This document shows, one piece after another, positions 42,050 through 50,006 of a stretch of 64,000 nt of DNA; within the stretch, counting starts at the first letter, position 1; every line of letters starts with the position of its first letter. Source of the stretch: Epilithonimonas mollis (GTDB lineage Bacteria; Bacteroidota; Bacteroidia; Flavobacteriales; Weeksellaceae). The position numbers were made by a program, and so were the translations under genes. The notes beneath the pieces were generated by a model, which worked only from the letters and a program-made list of their open reading frames with translations, searched no databases and had not been told where the DNA came from. Where the stretch lies: positions 1,488,001 through 1,552,000 of the forward strand of contig NZ_FRAM01000001.1 of the NCBI RefSeq assembly GCF_900142325.1, given 5' to 3'.

Positions 42050-43273
42050 ATGTATTCAGTAATAGATATAGAAAGTAACGGCGCACCATTCCGGAAAGAA
42101 AGCATCATTGAGATTGCCATCTATCGTTTTGACGGTCATGAAATTACAGATCAGTTCATCTCTCTCGTGAATCCTGAGGACGAGATTTCAGCTTTTGTCC
42201 AAAAGCTGACGGGAATCTCGGCAAAAATGGTTCTGACCGCCCCGAAATTTCATGAAATTGCCAAACGAGTGGTAGAAATCACTCAGGATTCTACTTTGGT
42301 AGGACATAATATAGATTTCGATTACAGAATGCTTCGCCAGTCGTTCAAAAGACTTGGCTACGAATTCAATATCAACACTTTAGACACTATTCCTCTTGCC
42401 AAAAAATTAATTCCGAATGAGAAAAGTTATTCATTAAGCAAACTTTGTAAGTCCATAGGAATTCCGTTGAGCGAAGCGCACCGTGCAAGCGGTGATGCCA
42501 GAGCCACGCTCGATCTGTTCAAATTGCTGATGATTAAAGACAAAGACAACGAAATCATAGAGTCTCAGCAGGAAGAAAATCATGCTAAAAACTACATCAG
42601 CAAAATTCAGATTCTTACGGAAGACCTTCCGAATGAACGCGGGATTCTTTACTTCCAGAATTCTGATGGTAAAATTATTTTTTCTGATGTGGTGGATGAC
42701 CTTTATAAATCTGCCAAGAAAATCCTGGAATCAGATAAAATCAGATTAAAAAAAATCCAGGAAGACACCGAGAAAATTTCTTACGAGTTAACCGGAACTG
42801 ACCTGATAGCCAAGCTAATGATGCATAATAAAGGCATCCAGAAAAGACAGCCTTTAACCTTCGGCCTGTTTTACAGAAAAAACAAATTTGTCCTGGAAAA
42901 AACAAAAAAACAGGAAGAAAAACCTTTGCTGAAATTCAAAAGTTTCACGCAAGGTCTGAAGGCTATCAATTACATCAAATCAAGAGAAGAACTGAAAGAT
43001 TTGAATGAACTGACTCAGAAAATCAATCTCAAAAAACGCAACGAAATCTGGACTTCTTCCGGAAGAACTTTGGGCGAAAAGTCTTTCCTCATTTTAGAGA
43101 ACGGAAAACTGACTGGTTTCGGTTTTTACGAATTGTATCATCAGATTCAGTCTTTGGAGAAAATCAAAAAACTGATGTTGCCGGTTTCCAGATTTACGCA
43201 AGATTTGCAGAATGATTTGCAGTTGGCACTTTTGAGGAATGAGTATGATGTGACGGAGTTGCCTAAGAATTAA
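42050..43273 (+). CDS. DnaQ-type 3'-5' exonuclease with degenerate GIY-YIG-like second half
   Basis: The first 170 residues form a DEDDh exonuclease of the DNA polymerase III epsilon/PolC type: D6 and E8 in VIDIESNG, HNIDFDYRM near 86-94, and HRASGDARAT near 144-153. Residues about 187-235 read LTEDLPNERGILYFQNSDGK and continue IIFSDVVDDLYKSAKKIL; spacing matches the start of a GIY-YIG/UvrC N-terminal domain (LPxxPGVYxF, then YVGKAxxL), but the catalytic tyrosine and VGKA residues are changed. The remaining 170 residues resemble the linker region of such fusion proteins. Likely a repair exonuclease whose second nuclease is inactive; the last point is inference. Confidence 0.82.
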   Translation: MYSVIDIESNGAPFRKESIIEIAIYRFDGHEITDQFISLVNPEDEISAFVQKLTGISAKMVLTAPKFHEIAKRVVEITQDSTLVGHNIDFDYRMLRQSFKRLGYEFNINTLDTIPLAKKLIPNEKSYSLSKLCKSIGIPLSEAHRASGDARATLDLFKLLMIKDKDNEIIESQQEENHAKNYISKIQILTEDLPNERGILYFQNSDGKIIFSDVVDDLYKSAKKILESDKIRLKKIQEDTEKISYELTGTDLIAKLMMHNKGIQKRQPLTFGLFYRKNKFVLEKTKKQEEKPLLKFKSFTQGLKAINYIKSREELKDLNELTQKINLKKRNEIWTSSGRTLGEKSFLILENGKLTGFGFYELYHQIQSLEKIKKLMLPVSRFTQDLQNDLQLALLRNEYDVTELPKN

Positions 43274-43301
43274 TTTAAAAAAACTATTAAAAACCCTTGT
43301 C

Positions 43302-44129
43302 ATGAAATTTCTTTTTCTCACTTTTTCATTAATCTTCGGATTAGTCAATGCCCAAACCCATCGCTTTATTTATGAATTTAAATTCAAGCAAAATCCAAAG
43401 CAAATTGAGTTTAAGAAAGAAAATATGACTCTGGATATCAATCCTGATAATGTCAAATTTTATAATTACCATTATGTCACGATTGACTCTACGAATATTA
43501 CAAAAGGACAAAACAGCCAACTTTGGGATACTTCCACGCCTGTTATTGTACGAGTTAAAAATTCTAATACAAACAGCAACTACATTTTAATCAATGATGT
43601 ATTTGTTTACGATACCGAAAACAAAATAAACTGGAATCTCGAAAAAGAAACCAAAAAATTTGAGAATTATACTTTGCAGAAAGCAACAACCACTTTTGGC
43701 GGACGCCAATGGATCGCCTGGTTTTGTAAAGAAATAAATATTTCTGAAGGTCCATATAAATTCCGTGGTTTGCCCGGAATGATTTTTCAAATTTATGATG
43801 ACAGGAATAATTTTGATTTTACATTGGTGAAAAGTTTTAAGCTGAATTTTAATTATAAAACGCCGTTCATCGAAAGTTTTTATGGTCAGAAACCGATAAA
43901 AACAACTCCGGAAAATATCGATAAGATGCTGATGAACGAGTATAAAGATCCTTATCACGACACTCGCGAAGAATTCAAAAAAAATCCCAATGCTACATTC
44001 AGCATTAATGGTGTTGATGTTAAAGACATCAGTCAATTTAAAGAACTAACCGAGTCCAGACAACGTTATATCAGGGAAAATAACAATCCTATTGAAATCG
44101 ATAAAGCATTGAAGTATCCGGAAAATTAA
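43302..44129 (+). CDS. GLPGLI family secreted protein
   Basis: This 275-residue exported protein begins with a signal peptide (MKFLFLTFSLIFGLVNA, then QTH). The naming motif of the family appears as YKFRGLPGMIFQIYDD near residues 151-166. GLPGLI proteins are frequent in Bacteroidota, often in several copies, and their function is unknown. No T9SS tail is seen. It lies 28 bases after the exonuclease gene on the same strand and before the lysA promoter. Confidence 0.88.
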   Translation: MKFLFLTFSLIFGLVNAQTHRFIYEFKFKQNPKQIEFKKENMTLDINPDNVKFYNYHYVTIDSTNITKGQNSQLWDTSTPVIVRVKNSNTNSNYILINDVFVYDTENKINWNLEKETKKFENYTLQKATTTFGGRQWIAWFCKEINISEGPYKFRGLPGMIFQIYDDRNNFDFTLVKSFKLNFNYKTPFIESFYGQKPIKTTPENIDKMLMNEYKDPYHDTREEFKKNPNATFSINGVDVKDISQFKELTESRQRYIRENNNPIEIDKALKYPEN

Positions 44130-44194
44130 ACTTTAATTTTCTAGGAGGGATTTCTTGCTCAAACGGTTCTTAAAATAAAAACCAACTCAAAACA

Positions 44195-44225
44195 TTGCGA
44201 GTTTTACAGATAAACTCTAATTTTG
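44195..44225 (+). promoter_or_regulatory. lysA leader promoter
   Basis: TTG at 44195-44197 and TAATTTTG at 44218-44225 are 20 bases apart, a good Bacteroidota promoter. The transcript would start near 44231 and carry a leader of about 165 bases before lysA. Confidence 0.7.
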
Positions 44226-44232
44226 CAAAAAT

Positions 44233-44268
44233 TTTTAAACAAAGCAATGCAATATTTTAAACAAAGCA
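44233..44268 (+). repeat. 14-bp direct repeat at the lysA transcription start
   Basis: TTTTAAACAAAGCA occurs exactly twice, at 44233-44246 and 44255-44268, with a period of 22 bases (two helical turns). The copies flank the ATG of the leader frame. This could be an operator for a dimeric regulator. Confidence 0.6.
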
Positions 44269-44318
44269 AAATCGGAAAAAAGGGAGCTGTAAGGTTCTCT
44301 AAGGTTTGGAATGTGTAA
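44247..44318 (+). CDS. Putative lysine-rich leader peptide of lysA
   Basis: A 23-codon open reading frame lies in the lysA leader, starting MQYFKQSKIGKK. Five of its codons are lysine (AAA at 5, 8 and 11; AAG at 12 and 20). The stop TAA (44316-44318) overlaps AAAGAGT (44317-44323), which can pair with ACTCTTT (44352-44358) inside the left arm of the downstream terminator. A ribosome that reaches the stop would cover AAAGAGT and let the terminator form; a ribosome stalled at lysine codons would leave it free to form the antiterminator. This is how leader-peptide attenuation works in other bacteria. That it happens here is inference; the frame, codons and pairings are seen directly. Confidence 0.55.
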   Translation: MQYFKQSKIGKKGAVRFSKVWNV

Positions 44319-44346
44319 AGAGTTGCGTGCATAAGATATCTATTGC

Positions 44347-44384
44347 GGCAGACTCTTTTTATAAGAATCTGCCTTTTTATTTTT
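44347..44384 (+). terminator. Attenuator-type terminator in the lysA leader
   Basis: GGCAGACTCTT (44347-44357) pairs with AAGAATCTGCC (44363-44373) with one mismatch and a five-base loop, followed by TTTTTATTTTT. It ends 14 bases before the lysA start, so RNA polymerase must pass it to express lysA from the upstream promoter. An alternative pairing with 44317-44323 would open its left arm. Confidence 0.75.
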
Positions 44385-44397
44385 AAAAATCTACCTT

Positions 44398-45597
44398 ATG
44401 ACAAATCAGGATTTGCTGGCTATAGCAAAAGAATTCGGGACACCCGTTTATGTGTATGACGTTAATTCGATACGCGAACAATATGAAAAACTGACTTCTT
44501 CTTTCTCGAAGAACACAAGATTTTTCTACGCAGCCAAAGCTTTAACCAATATCAACATCCTGAAATATGTCGAAAAGCTTGGTGCATCTTTGGATTGCGT
44601 TTCTATCAACGAAGTGAAATTAGGTTTGAAAGCCGGTTTCTCCAACGACAGAATTCTCTTTACACCTAATTGCGTTGACCTTGCAGAAATCGAGGAAGCA
44701 ATGTCTCTGAACGTTCATATTAATATCGATAATATTTCGATTTTGGAGCAATTTGGGAACAAATTCGGTGGTTCTTATCCGATTTTTGTGAGAATCAATC
44801 CGCATATTTTTGCCGGAGGAAATTATAAAATCTCAACAGGGCATATCGATTCCAAATTCGGAATATCCATTCACCAGCTTCGTCATATCGAACGTGTCAT
44901 GAAATCGACCAACATCAATGTGGAAGGTCTTCATATGCACACGGGAAGCGAAATCAAAGACCCGGATGTTTTCCTGCAAGGTCTTGAAATTATGTTCGAA
45001 TTGGCTGAACATTTCCCAAATCTGAAATATCTGGATATGGGAAGCGGTTTCAAAGTACCTTATCAGGACGGCGATTTGGAAACTGACGTAAAATCTCTAG
45101 GTAAAAAAGTGAATGTTGCAATTAAAAAACACGAAGAATCTACAGGTAAAAAATTCCAGCTTTGGTTTGAACCGGGGAAATTCCTTGTGAGTAAAAGTGG
45201 GCATTTCTTAGTAAAATCTAATGTTATCAAGCAAACCACTGCGACTGTTTTTGTGGGTGTTAATTCAGGATTCAATCATTTGATTCGTCCGATGTTCTAC
45301 GATTCTTATCACATCATCGAAAATCTTTCTAATCCGAAAGGTCCGGAAAGAATCTACACCGTTGTTGGAAATATATGTGAGACAGACACTTTTGCCTGGG
45401 ACAGAAAAATCAATGAAGTGAGAGAAGGAGACGTGATTGTTTTCAGAAATGCTGGCGCTTATGGTTTTGAAATGAGTTCTAATTTCAATTCCAGACTGAA
45501 ACCGGCAGAAGTCATGTTCCTTGATGGAAAGGCGCATCTCATCAGAAAAAGAGATGAGTTTGAGGATTTATTAAAAAATCAGATTGAAGTTCTATAA
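44398..45597 (+). CDS. lysA: Diaminopimelate decarboxylase
   Basis: This 399-residue PLP enzyme removes CO2 from meso-diaminopimelate to give lysine, the last step of lysine synthesis. The PLP-binding lysine is K47 in FFYAAKALTN. LHMHTGSEI near residues 180-188 and a glycine-rich LDMGSGFKVPY near 210-220 bind the cofactor phosphate. The substrate-specific VGNICETDTF with the catalytic cysteine is near 322-331, and NAGAYGFEMSS near 352. Length is normal. Expression is probably controlled by the leader upstream, which carries a promoter, direct repeats, a lysine-rich frame and a terminator. Confidence 0.96.
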   Translation: MTNQDLLAIAKEFGTPVYVYDVNSIREQYEKLTSSFSKNTRFFYAAKALTNINILKYVEKLGASLDCVSINEVKLGLKAGFSNDRILFTPNCVDLAEIEEAMSLNVHINIDNISILEQFGNKFGGSYPIFVRINPHIFAGGNYKISTGHIDSKFGISIHQLRHIERVMKSTNINVEGLHMHTGSEIKDPDVFLQGLEIMFELAEHFPNLKYLDMGSGFKVPYQDGDLETDVKSLGKKVNVAIKKHEESTGKKFQLWFEPGKFLVSKSGHFLVKSNVIKQTTATVFVGVNSGFNHLIRPMFYDSYHIIENLSNPKGPERIYTVVGNICETDTFAWDRKINEVREGDVIVFRNAGAYGFEMSSNFNSRLKPAEVMFLDGKAHLIRKRDEFEDLLKNQIEVL

Positions 45598-45663
45598 ATT
45601 ATTGTTAATGAGAATGATTTTGGCATAAAATTTCATTCTAAAATTATATAAATCAAAAATACT

Positions 45664-46170
45664 ATGAAATCAATACTATTCTCATTGAGCGTTCTTATAG
45701 GTTCGCTGACATTCGCTCAAAATAATGACGTAGAAGAGTCCCTGAATATTGACATTCCGATGGCTGATGCTTCTACAAGTTCTGTAACTTACAGCATTCG
45801 CGGTATTTATCAGATAAAAGATGAGTCTTGTAATCCTTCTCAGTTTAAAAGTTTGAGATATCCCGGAGGTTCTGATGCTTATATAAAAGAATTGAAAGAA
45901 AAACTTCAGCAAAATGTAAACTGGAATACTTATTCTGTGAACGGGTTATTTTTTGTAAAGCTGGACATTACCAAGGATGGTGTTATTTCCAAAGTTGAAG
46001 CCGGACCAAAAGTGGCCAATAGCGAACCCTTCCTGAAAGATCTTAAAGACGCAGCAACAAAGGTGAACAAAACTTGGATCCCGGCAAAATGCAACGGAAA
46101 TCCTGTAGATTCCAAAGCTATTCTGAAAATCGATTTTTCATCGATGACTTATGACAATGCTTTTAATTAA
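45664..46170 (+). CDS. Secreted TonB-C-terminal-like protein
   Basis: This 168-residue protein has a signal peptide (MKSILFSLSVLIGSLTFA, then QNN) and a C-terminal region resembling the energy-transducer TonB C-terminal fold (VNGLFFVKLDITKDGVISKV near 95-114; VNKTWIPAKCNGNPVDSKAI near 133-152). It lacks a membrane anchor and proline-rich spacer, so it is not a working TonB. Such free-standing domains are common in Flavobacteriia; their role is unclear. It follows lysA by 66 bases, with a weak hairpin (45611-45639) between them, and ends at a strong terminator. Confidence 0.78.
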   Translation: MKSILFSLSVLIGSLTFAQNNDVEESLNIDIPMADASTSSVTYSIRGIYQIKDESCNPSQFKSLRYPGGSDAYIKELKEKLQQNVNWNTYSVNGLFFVKLDITKDGVISKVEAGPKVANSEPFLKDLKDAATKVNKTWIPAKCNGNPVDSKAILKIDFSSMTYDNAFN

Positions 46171-46204
46171 TTATCTATCAGACAGTTTTTTTCACACAAT
46201 AAAA

Positions 46205-46239
46205 AAAGCATTCAGAATATTTCTGAATGCAATTTTTTT
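46205..46239. terminator. Bidirectional terminator
   Basis: GCATTCAGAA (46208-46217) pairs perfectly with TTCTGAATGC (46221-46230), with a seven-base A run before and a seven-base T run shortly after. It separates two convergent genes. Confidence 0.85.
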
Positions 46240-46313
46240 CCCTCATTCGGATTTTTTAATCTGAATTGTCTGCAAAGGTATTGTTTAATATACTCCTGCG
46301 AAATGAACCATGG

Positions 46314-46883
46314 TTAAGAAATTCGTTTCCTGATCCGGCTTAAAGCTTGTGGCGTTATTCCCATGTAAGAGGCAATATGTTTAAGGGGAATCAGTTTAAA
46401 AAGTTCAGGCTGCTCTTTCATCAATTTCAGATATCGCTCTTCCGCAGTTTCACTCAGGAAAGAAAATTCTCTATTCAGTTTTTCCACATACAGGGCTTCA
46501 ACCGTCAATCTGCCGACAAGATTTCCGACTGTATGCGTTCTGTAAAGCTCCTGCAGATCATCATAATGAACCCGCCAGACTACCATATCCGTCAGCGCTT
46601 CTACATTACATCTGGAAGGTGTCCGTTGCGTGAAAGAATCGTAAGCCGTGAGGTATTGGTAATCAAAAACAAATCTGATTGTCAGTTCTTTATTTTCTTT
46701 TTCGAAGAAAAGTCTCGCTGTTCCTTTTTCTACAAACGACAGGTAATTTTCAACTTCTCCAACTTTTAAAATAGCATCTTTCTTTTTAAATTCTGTCCGG
46801 ATATTTTTCTTTGCGAATTCTGTCCATTGTTTCTCGTCAAGAGGAATCTTTTTAGAAAGCAAATATTGTCTGATAAACTCCAT
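46314..46883 (-). CDS. Crp/Fnr family transcriptional regulator
   Basis: This 189-residue protein has a cyclic-nucleotide-binding-type N-terminal beta barrel (about 25-125, AILKVGEVENYLSFVEKGTARLFF) and a short C-terminal helix-turn-helix (about 160-189, PLKHIASYMGITPQALSRIR). There is no cysteine cluster, so it is not an Fnr-type oxygen sensor. Many Bacteroidota members of this group have unknown ligands. It is six bases downstream of surE on the same strand and is probably in its operon. Confidence 0.9.
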   Translation of the reverse strand: MEFIRQYLLSKKIPLDEKQWTEFAKKNIRTEFKKKDAILKVGEVENYLSFVEKGTARLFFEKENKELTIRFVFDYQYLTAYDSFTQRTPSRCNVEALTDMVVWRVHYDDLQELYRTHTVGNLVGRLTVEALYVEKLNREFSFLSETAEERYLKLMKEQPELFKLIPLKHIASYMGITPQALSRIRKRIS

Positions 46884-46889
46884 CCATTT

Positions 46890-47654
46890 TTATTTATAAA
46901 TTGAATTGAGTTCGTTCATATATTCATACGCTGTCATATCAAATTTCACAGGAACTATGCTGATAAAGCCGTTTGTCAAAGCCGTTTCGTCCGCATCTTC
47001 AGATTCATCCATATTATTGAAATAGCCTGTAAGCCAGTAATATTTTCTGCCATGCGGATTGGTTCTTTCGTCGAAGCTTTCTTCCCATTTGGCGTTGGCC
47101 TGCTTGCAGACTTTGATGCCTTTGATGTCTGATTTATTTAATTTCGGAATATTAACATTCAGAACTACACCTTTAGGCATTGGGTTTTCCAAGGTTTTCA
47201 GAATAATATCTCTGATGAAATCTTCAGCCTGGTCAAAATCGGCTTCCCATTTCAAATCAGAAAGAGAAAATCCTATAGCCTGCAAACCTTCTACTCCGGC
47301 TTCCACAGCCGCAGACATTGTTCCGGAATAGATGACATTAATGGAAGAATTGGCGCCATGATTGATTCCTGAAACTACCAAATCCGGTTTTCTTGGCAAA
47401 ATTTTGTCCAAAGCCATTTTTACACAATCCACAGGTGTTCCGGAGCAGGAGAAATCTTTTTGAGGCCCATCCAGATTCAGTTCTTCGAAGCTTAGTGTGG
47501 AGTTGATAGTGATGGCGTGACCTTTACCACTTTGAGGAGAGTTCGGAGCGACTACGATGACGTCTCCGATTTCGTTAACTATATTGATTAATTTTCTGAT
47601 GCCGGGCGCAGTGATTCCGTCGTCATTGGTTACCAAGATCAATGGTCTTTTCAT
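46890..47654 (-). CDS. surE: 5'/3'-nucleotidase SurE
   Basis: This 254-residue metal-dependent phosphatase acts on nucleoside monophosphates. The N-terminal signature ILVTNDDGITAPGI includes metal ligands D11 and D12; SPQSGKGHAIT near residues 40-50 and the SGINHGANSSINVIYSGTMSAA block near 94-115 complete the active site. Length is normal for the family. A Crp/Fnr regulator follows six bases downstream. A CAAAAATA box (minus-strand TATTTTTG, -7 type) lies at 47706-47713. Confidence 0.95.
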   Translation of the reverse strand: MKRPLILVTNDDGITAPGIRKLINIVNEIGDVIVVAPNSPQSGKGHAITINSTLSFEELNLDGPQKDFSCSGTPVDCVKMALDKILPRKPDLVVSGINHGANSSINVIYSGTMSAAVEAGVEGLQAIGFSLSDLKWEADFDQAEDFIRDIILKTLENPMPKGVVLNVNIPKLNKSDIKGIKVCKQANAKWEESFDERTNPHGRKYYWLTGYFNNMDESEDADETALTNGFISIVPVKFDMTAYEYMNELNSIYK

Positions 47655-47828
47655 AATTTTCCGTTTTTATTTTTTTATTTTTTTGACGATTTTTTAAAAT
47701 CTATCCAAAAATAACCAAATTATAATGAGTAAAATAAAATAAGGTGTTAAATTTGGTTTTGTTTTTGAATACATTCGTAACATTCAAAACGAAAAAAATA
47801 CTAATCCAAGTACAGATTTAAAAATTAT

Positions 47829-49949
47829 ATGTTCAAAAAAATCAAGTTCAAGAAACTGCTGATGTTTGCGCCCCTGATGACGCTGATGTTCTGTTTCAAC
47901 TCCCCACAAAATGATGACGAAAAAATGCAGACCATAATGGTAAGCGTGAAAAATACACTTTCCTATCTTCATTACAGTCCAAAACCGATCAACGATGCTT
48001 ATTCTCAGGATGTTTATGAGAAATATTTTGAAAGCGTAGATGCTTCCAAACGATATTTTCTGCAATCTGATATGGACGAATTCAAAAAGCATTACACAAA
48101 ACTTGACGATTACCTCAATCAGGGAAATCTTGTTTTCTATAAACTCACAATTGACAGACTATATCAAAGAGTTGACGAGATCGATAAAATGACCCAGGAT
48201 ATTCTTTCCAAACCAATTAATCTGGAGGAAAATGACGAATTAATCCTTGAACCAAAGAAAAGAACCAATCCTGTTGATGCAAAACAACAACGTGAAGAAT
48301 GGAAAAAGTACATCAAGTACAATATCCTTCAGGAAATTGAAACGCTGAACAGCAAGGAGGAAGCTCAGAAAAAGAAGAAGGACTCTGTCGTAAACAATAA
48401 ACTTCCGGACACGATAAAATACGCGCCAACAACAGCGGAACAGAAGCGCATCAAAGCCACTTCTGAAGTTAAAGATTTGATTACGGATTCTTTCAGAAGA
48501 TTCAAAAAGAGAAAGAAAATGGACTGGTTCACAGTTTATATGAATGCTTATACCGAAGTTTTTGACCCACACACCAACTATTTTTCTCCGAAAAACAAGG
48601 AGGAATTTGATATGCAGTTCACTGGAAAAGTGATTGGCATTGGTGCAATAATCCAGGAAAAGAAAGGTTATTTATACCTTGGTGAATTGACAATTGGCGC
48701 TCCAGCGTGGAAATCAAAACAATTGACTGCAGGCGATAAAATCCTGAAAGTGAGATCAAAACCCAACGAAGAACCAGTGAATGTTGTCGGAATGTTGTCT
48801 GACGAAGCAGTAAGATTAATCCGAGGAGAAAAAGGTACGCCTGTCACTTTGACCGTTGAGAAAAAAGACAAGACCATCAAAGAGGTAACGATGATTCGTG
48901 AAGAAGTGGCAATTGAAGATACGTTCGCAAGAAGCATTGTGGTTAATTCTAAGAATGGTAAAAAATACGGTTTTATCTATCTTCCAAGTTTCAATGTTGA
49001 CTTTGAAAATCCAAAAGGCAGAAATGCATCGGACGATATCAAAGCGGAATTAATTAAACTTAAGAAAGAAAATGTAGAAGGAATAATCCTTGATTTAAGG
49101 AGCAACGGCGGCGGTTCTTTGACTGAAGTTGGCGATATTATGGGATTGTTTATGAACGCTGGTCCTTATGTTCAGGTGAAAGACAGCCGTGGAAAAATTC
49201 AGGTTCTTAGTAACAAATCGAATGAGCCAATCTGGACTGGTCCGTTGGTTGTGATGCAAAATGAATTATCGGCTTCGGCTTCAGAAATTTTGGCGGGTGC
49301 TTTCCAGGATTATGGAAGAGCGGCAGTGATTGGTTCGCCAAGTTCTTTCGGAAAAGGAACTGTTCAGACTTTTGTGGAATTGAATAGATTCCTGAATACC
49401 AGTGACGATTTCGGAGCTTTGAAACTGACGATTCAAAAATTCTACAGAGTTTCCGGAGAATCGACTCAGAGAAAAGGTGTAGAAGCTGACCTTAAAATGA
49501 AAGATTTCTTCTCTTATGCGGAGGTTGGAGAACGTTTTGACCAATTTGCTTTGCCTTGGGATAAAATCGAAACGACTTCTTACAAGAAATTGACAGGACT
49601 GAATGTTCCTCAATTACAGTCAGAACTGGACAAACAGTTGCAAGATAACAACAACTACAAAATGTTGCAGGAATCTGCGGAGTGGAAAGAAGCACTAGAC
49701 AAAGAAGAAACCATCACGTTGAATCAAACCAAATTCAATGAACTGATGAAAAAGCGTAAAGCACAGATCGAAAAGTTCAAAGGTTTGGAAAAATTCAATA
49801 ACGGATTGAAATTCACACTTCACACCGACGAAGCAGAAAGAATCAAAAAAGATGAAGCATTTGCCAAGAAAACAGAAAACTGGAGAAAAAACCTTGAACG
49901 GGATTTCTATCTGGAAGAAACAGTAGATGTGCTTTCGAAAATTAAATAA
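47829..49949 (+). CDS. prc: C-terminal processing periplasmic protease (S41/Tsp family)
   Basis: This 706-residue exported serine protease matches E. coli Prc/Tsp. The first 25 residues are a signal-like segment (KKLLMFAPLMTLMFCF). A helical N-terminal domain (about 30-225) is followed by a PDZ domain (about 255-340, GIGAIIQEKKGYLYLGELTIG) and the S41 core with LRSNGGGSL near 422 and the catalytic serine and lysine in NELSASASEILAG (about 477-489) and SSFGKGTVQ (about 505-513). The long C-terminal domain of the Tsp type (DUF3340-like) is present. It trims periplasmic proteins at their C-terminus. Confidence 0.93.
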   Translation: MFKKIKFKKLLMFAPLMTLMFCFNSPQNDDEKMQTIMVSVKNTLSYLHYSPKPINDAYSQDVYEKYFESVDASKRYFLQSDMDEFKKHYTKLDDYLNQGNLVFYKLTIDRLYQRVDEIDKMTQDILSKPINLEENDELILEPKKRTNPVDAKQQREEWKKYIKYNILQEIETLNSKEEAQKKKKDSVVNNKLPDTIKYAPTTAEQKRIKATSEVKDLITDSFRRFKKRKKMDWFTVYMNAYTEVFDPHTNYFSPKNKEEFDMQFTGKVIGIGAIIQEKKGYLYLGELTIGAPAWKSKQLTAGDKILKVRSKPNEEPVNVVGMLSDEAVRLIRGEKGTPVTLTVEKKDKTIKEVTMIREEVAIEDTFARSIVVNSKNGKKYGFIYLPSFNVDFENPKGRNASDDIKAELIKLKKENVEGIILDLRSNGGGSLTEVGDIMGLFMNAGPYVQVKDSRGKIQVLSNKSNEPIWTGPLVVMQNELSASASEILAGAFQDYGRAAVIGSPSSFGKGTVQTFVELNRFLNTSDDFGALKLTIQKFYRVSGESTQRKGVEADLKMKDFFSYAEVGERFDQFALPWDKIETTSYKKLTGLNVPQLQSELDKQLQDNNNYKMLQESAEWKEALDKEETITLNQTKFNELMKKRKAQIEKFKGLEKFNNGLKFTLHTDEAERIKKDEAFAKKTENWRKNLERDFYLEETVDVLSKIK

Positions 49950-49956
49950 TAAAAAA

Positions 49957-49988
49957 AGCGGAACTAAAATTTAGTTCCGCTTTTTTAT
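49957..49988. terminator. Terminator after the S41 protease gene
   Basis: AGCGGAACTAAA (49957-49968) pairs with TTTAGTTCCGCT (49970-49981), an almost uninterrupted palindrome, with A and T tracts on its sides. It can serve both the protease gene and the convergent htpG. Confidence 0.85.
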
Positions 49989-50006
49989 GCTCAATGAAAT
50001 GCTTTA

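Noticed and set aside
44226-44397. Lysine riboswitch (L box) before lysA
   Set aside because: None of the conserved L-box segments is recognisable; a lysine-codon-rich frame and a simple terminator/antiterminator pair explain the leader better.
45611-45639. Hairpin AGAATGA/TCATTCT between lysA and the next gene as a terminator
   Set aside because: The stem is short with an AT-rich interior and is followed by mixed A/T sequence rather than a T run.
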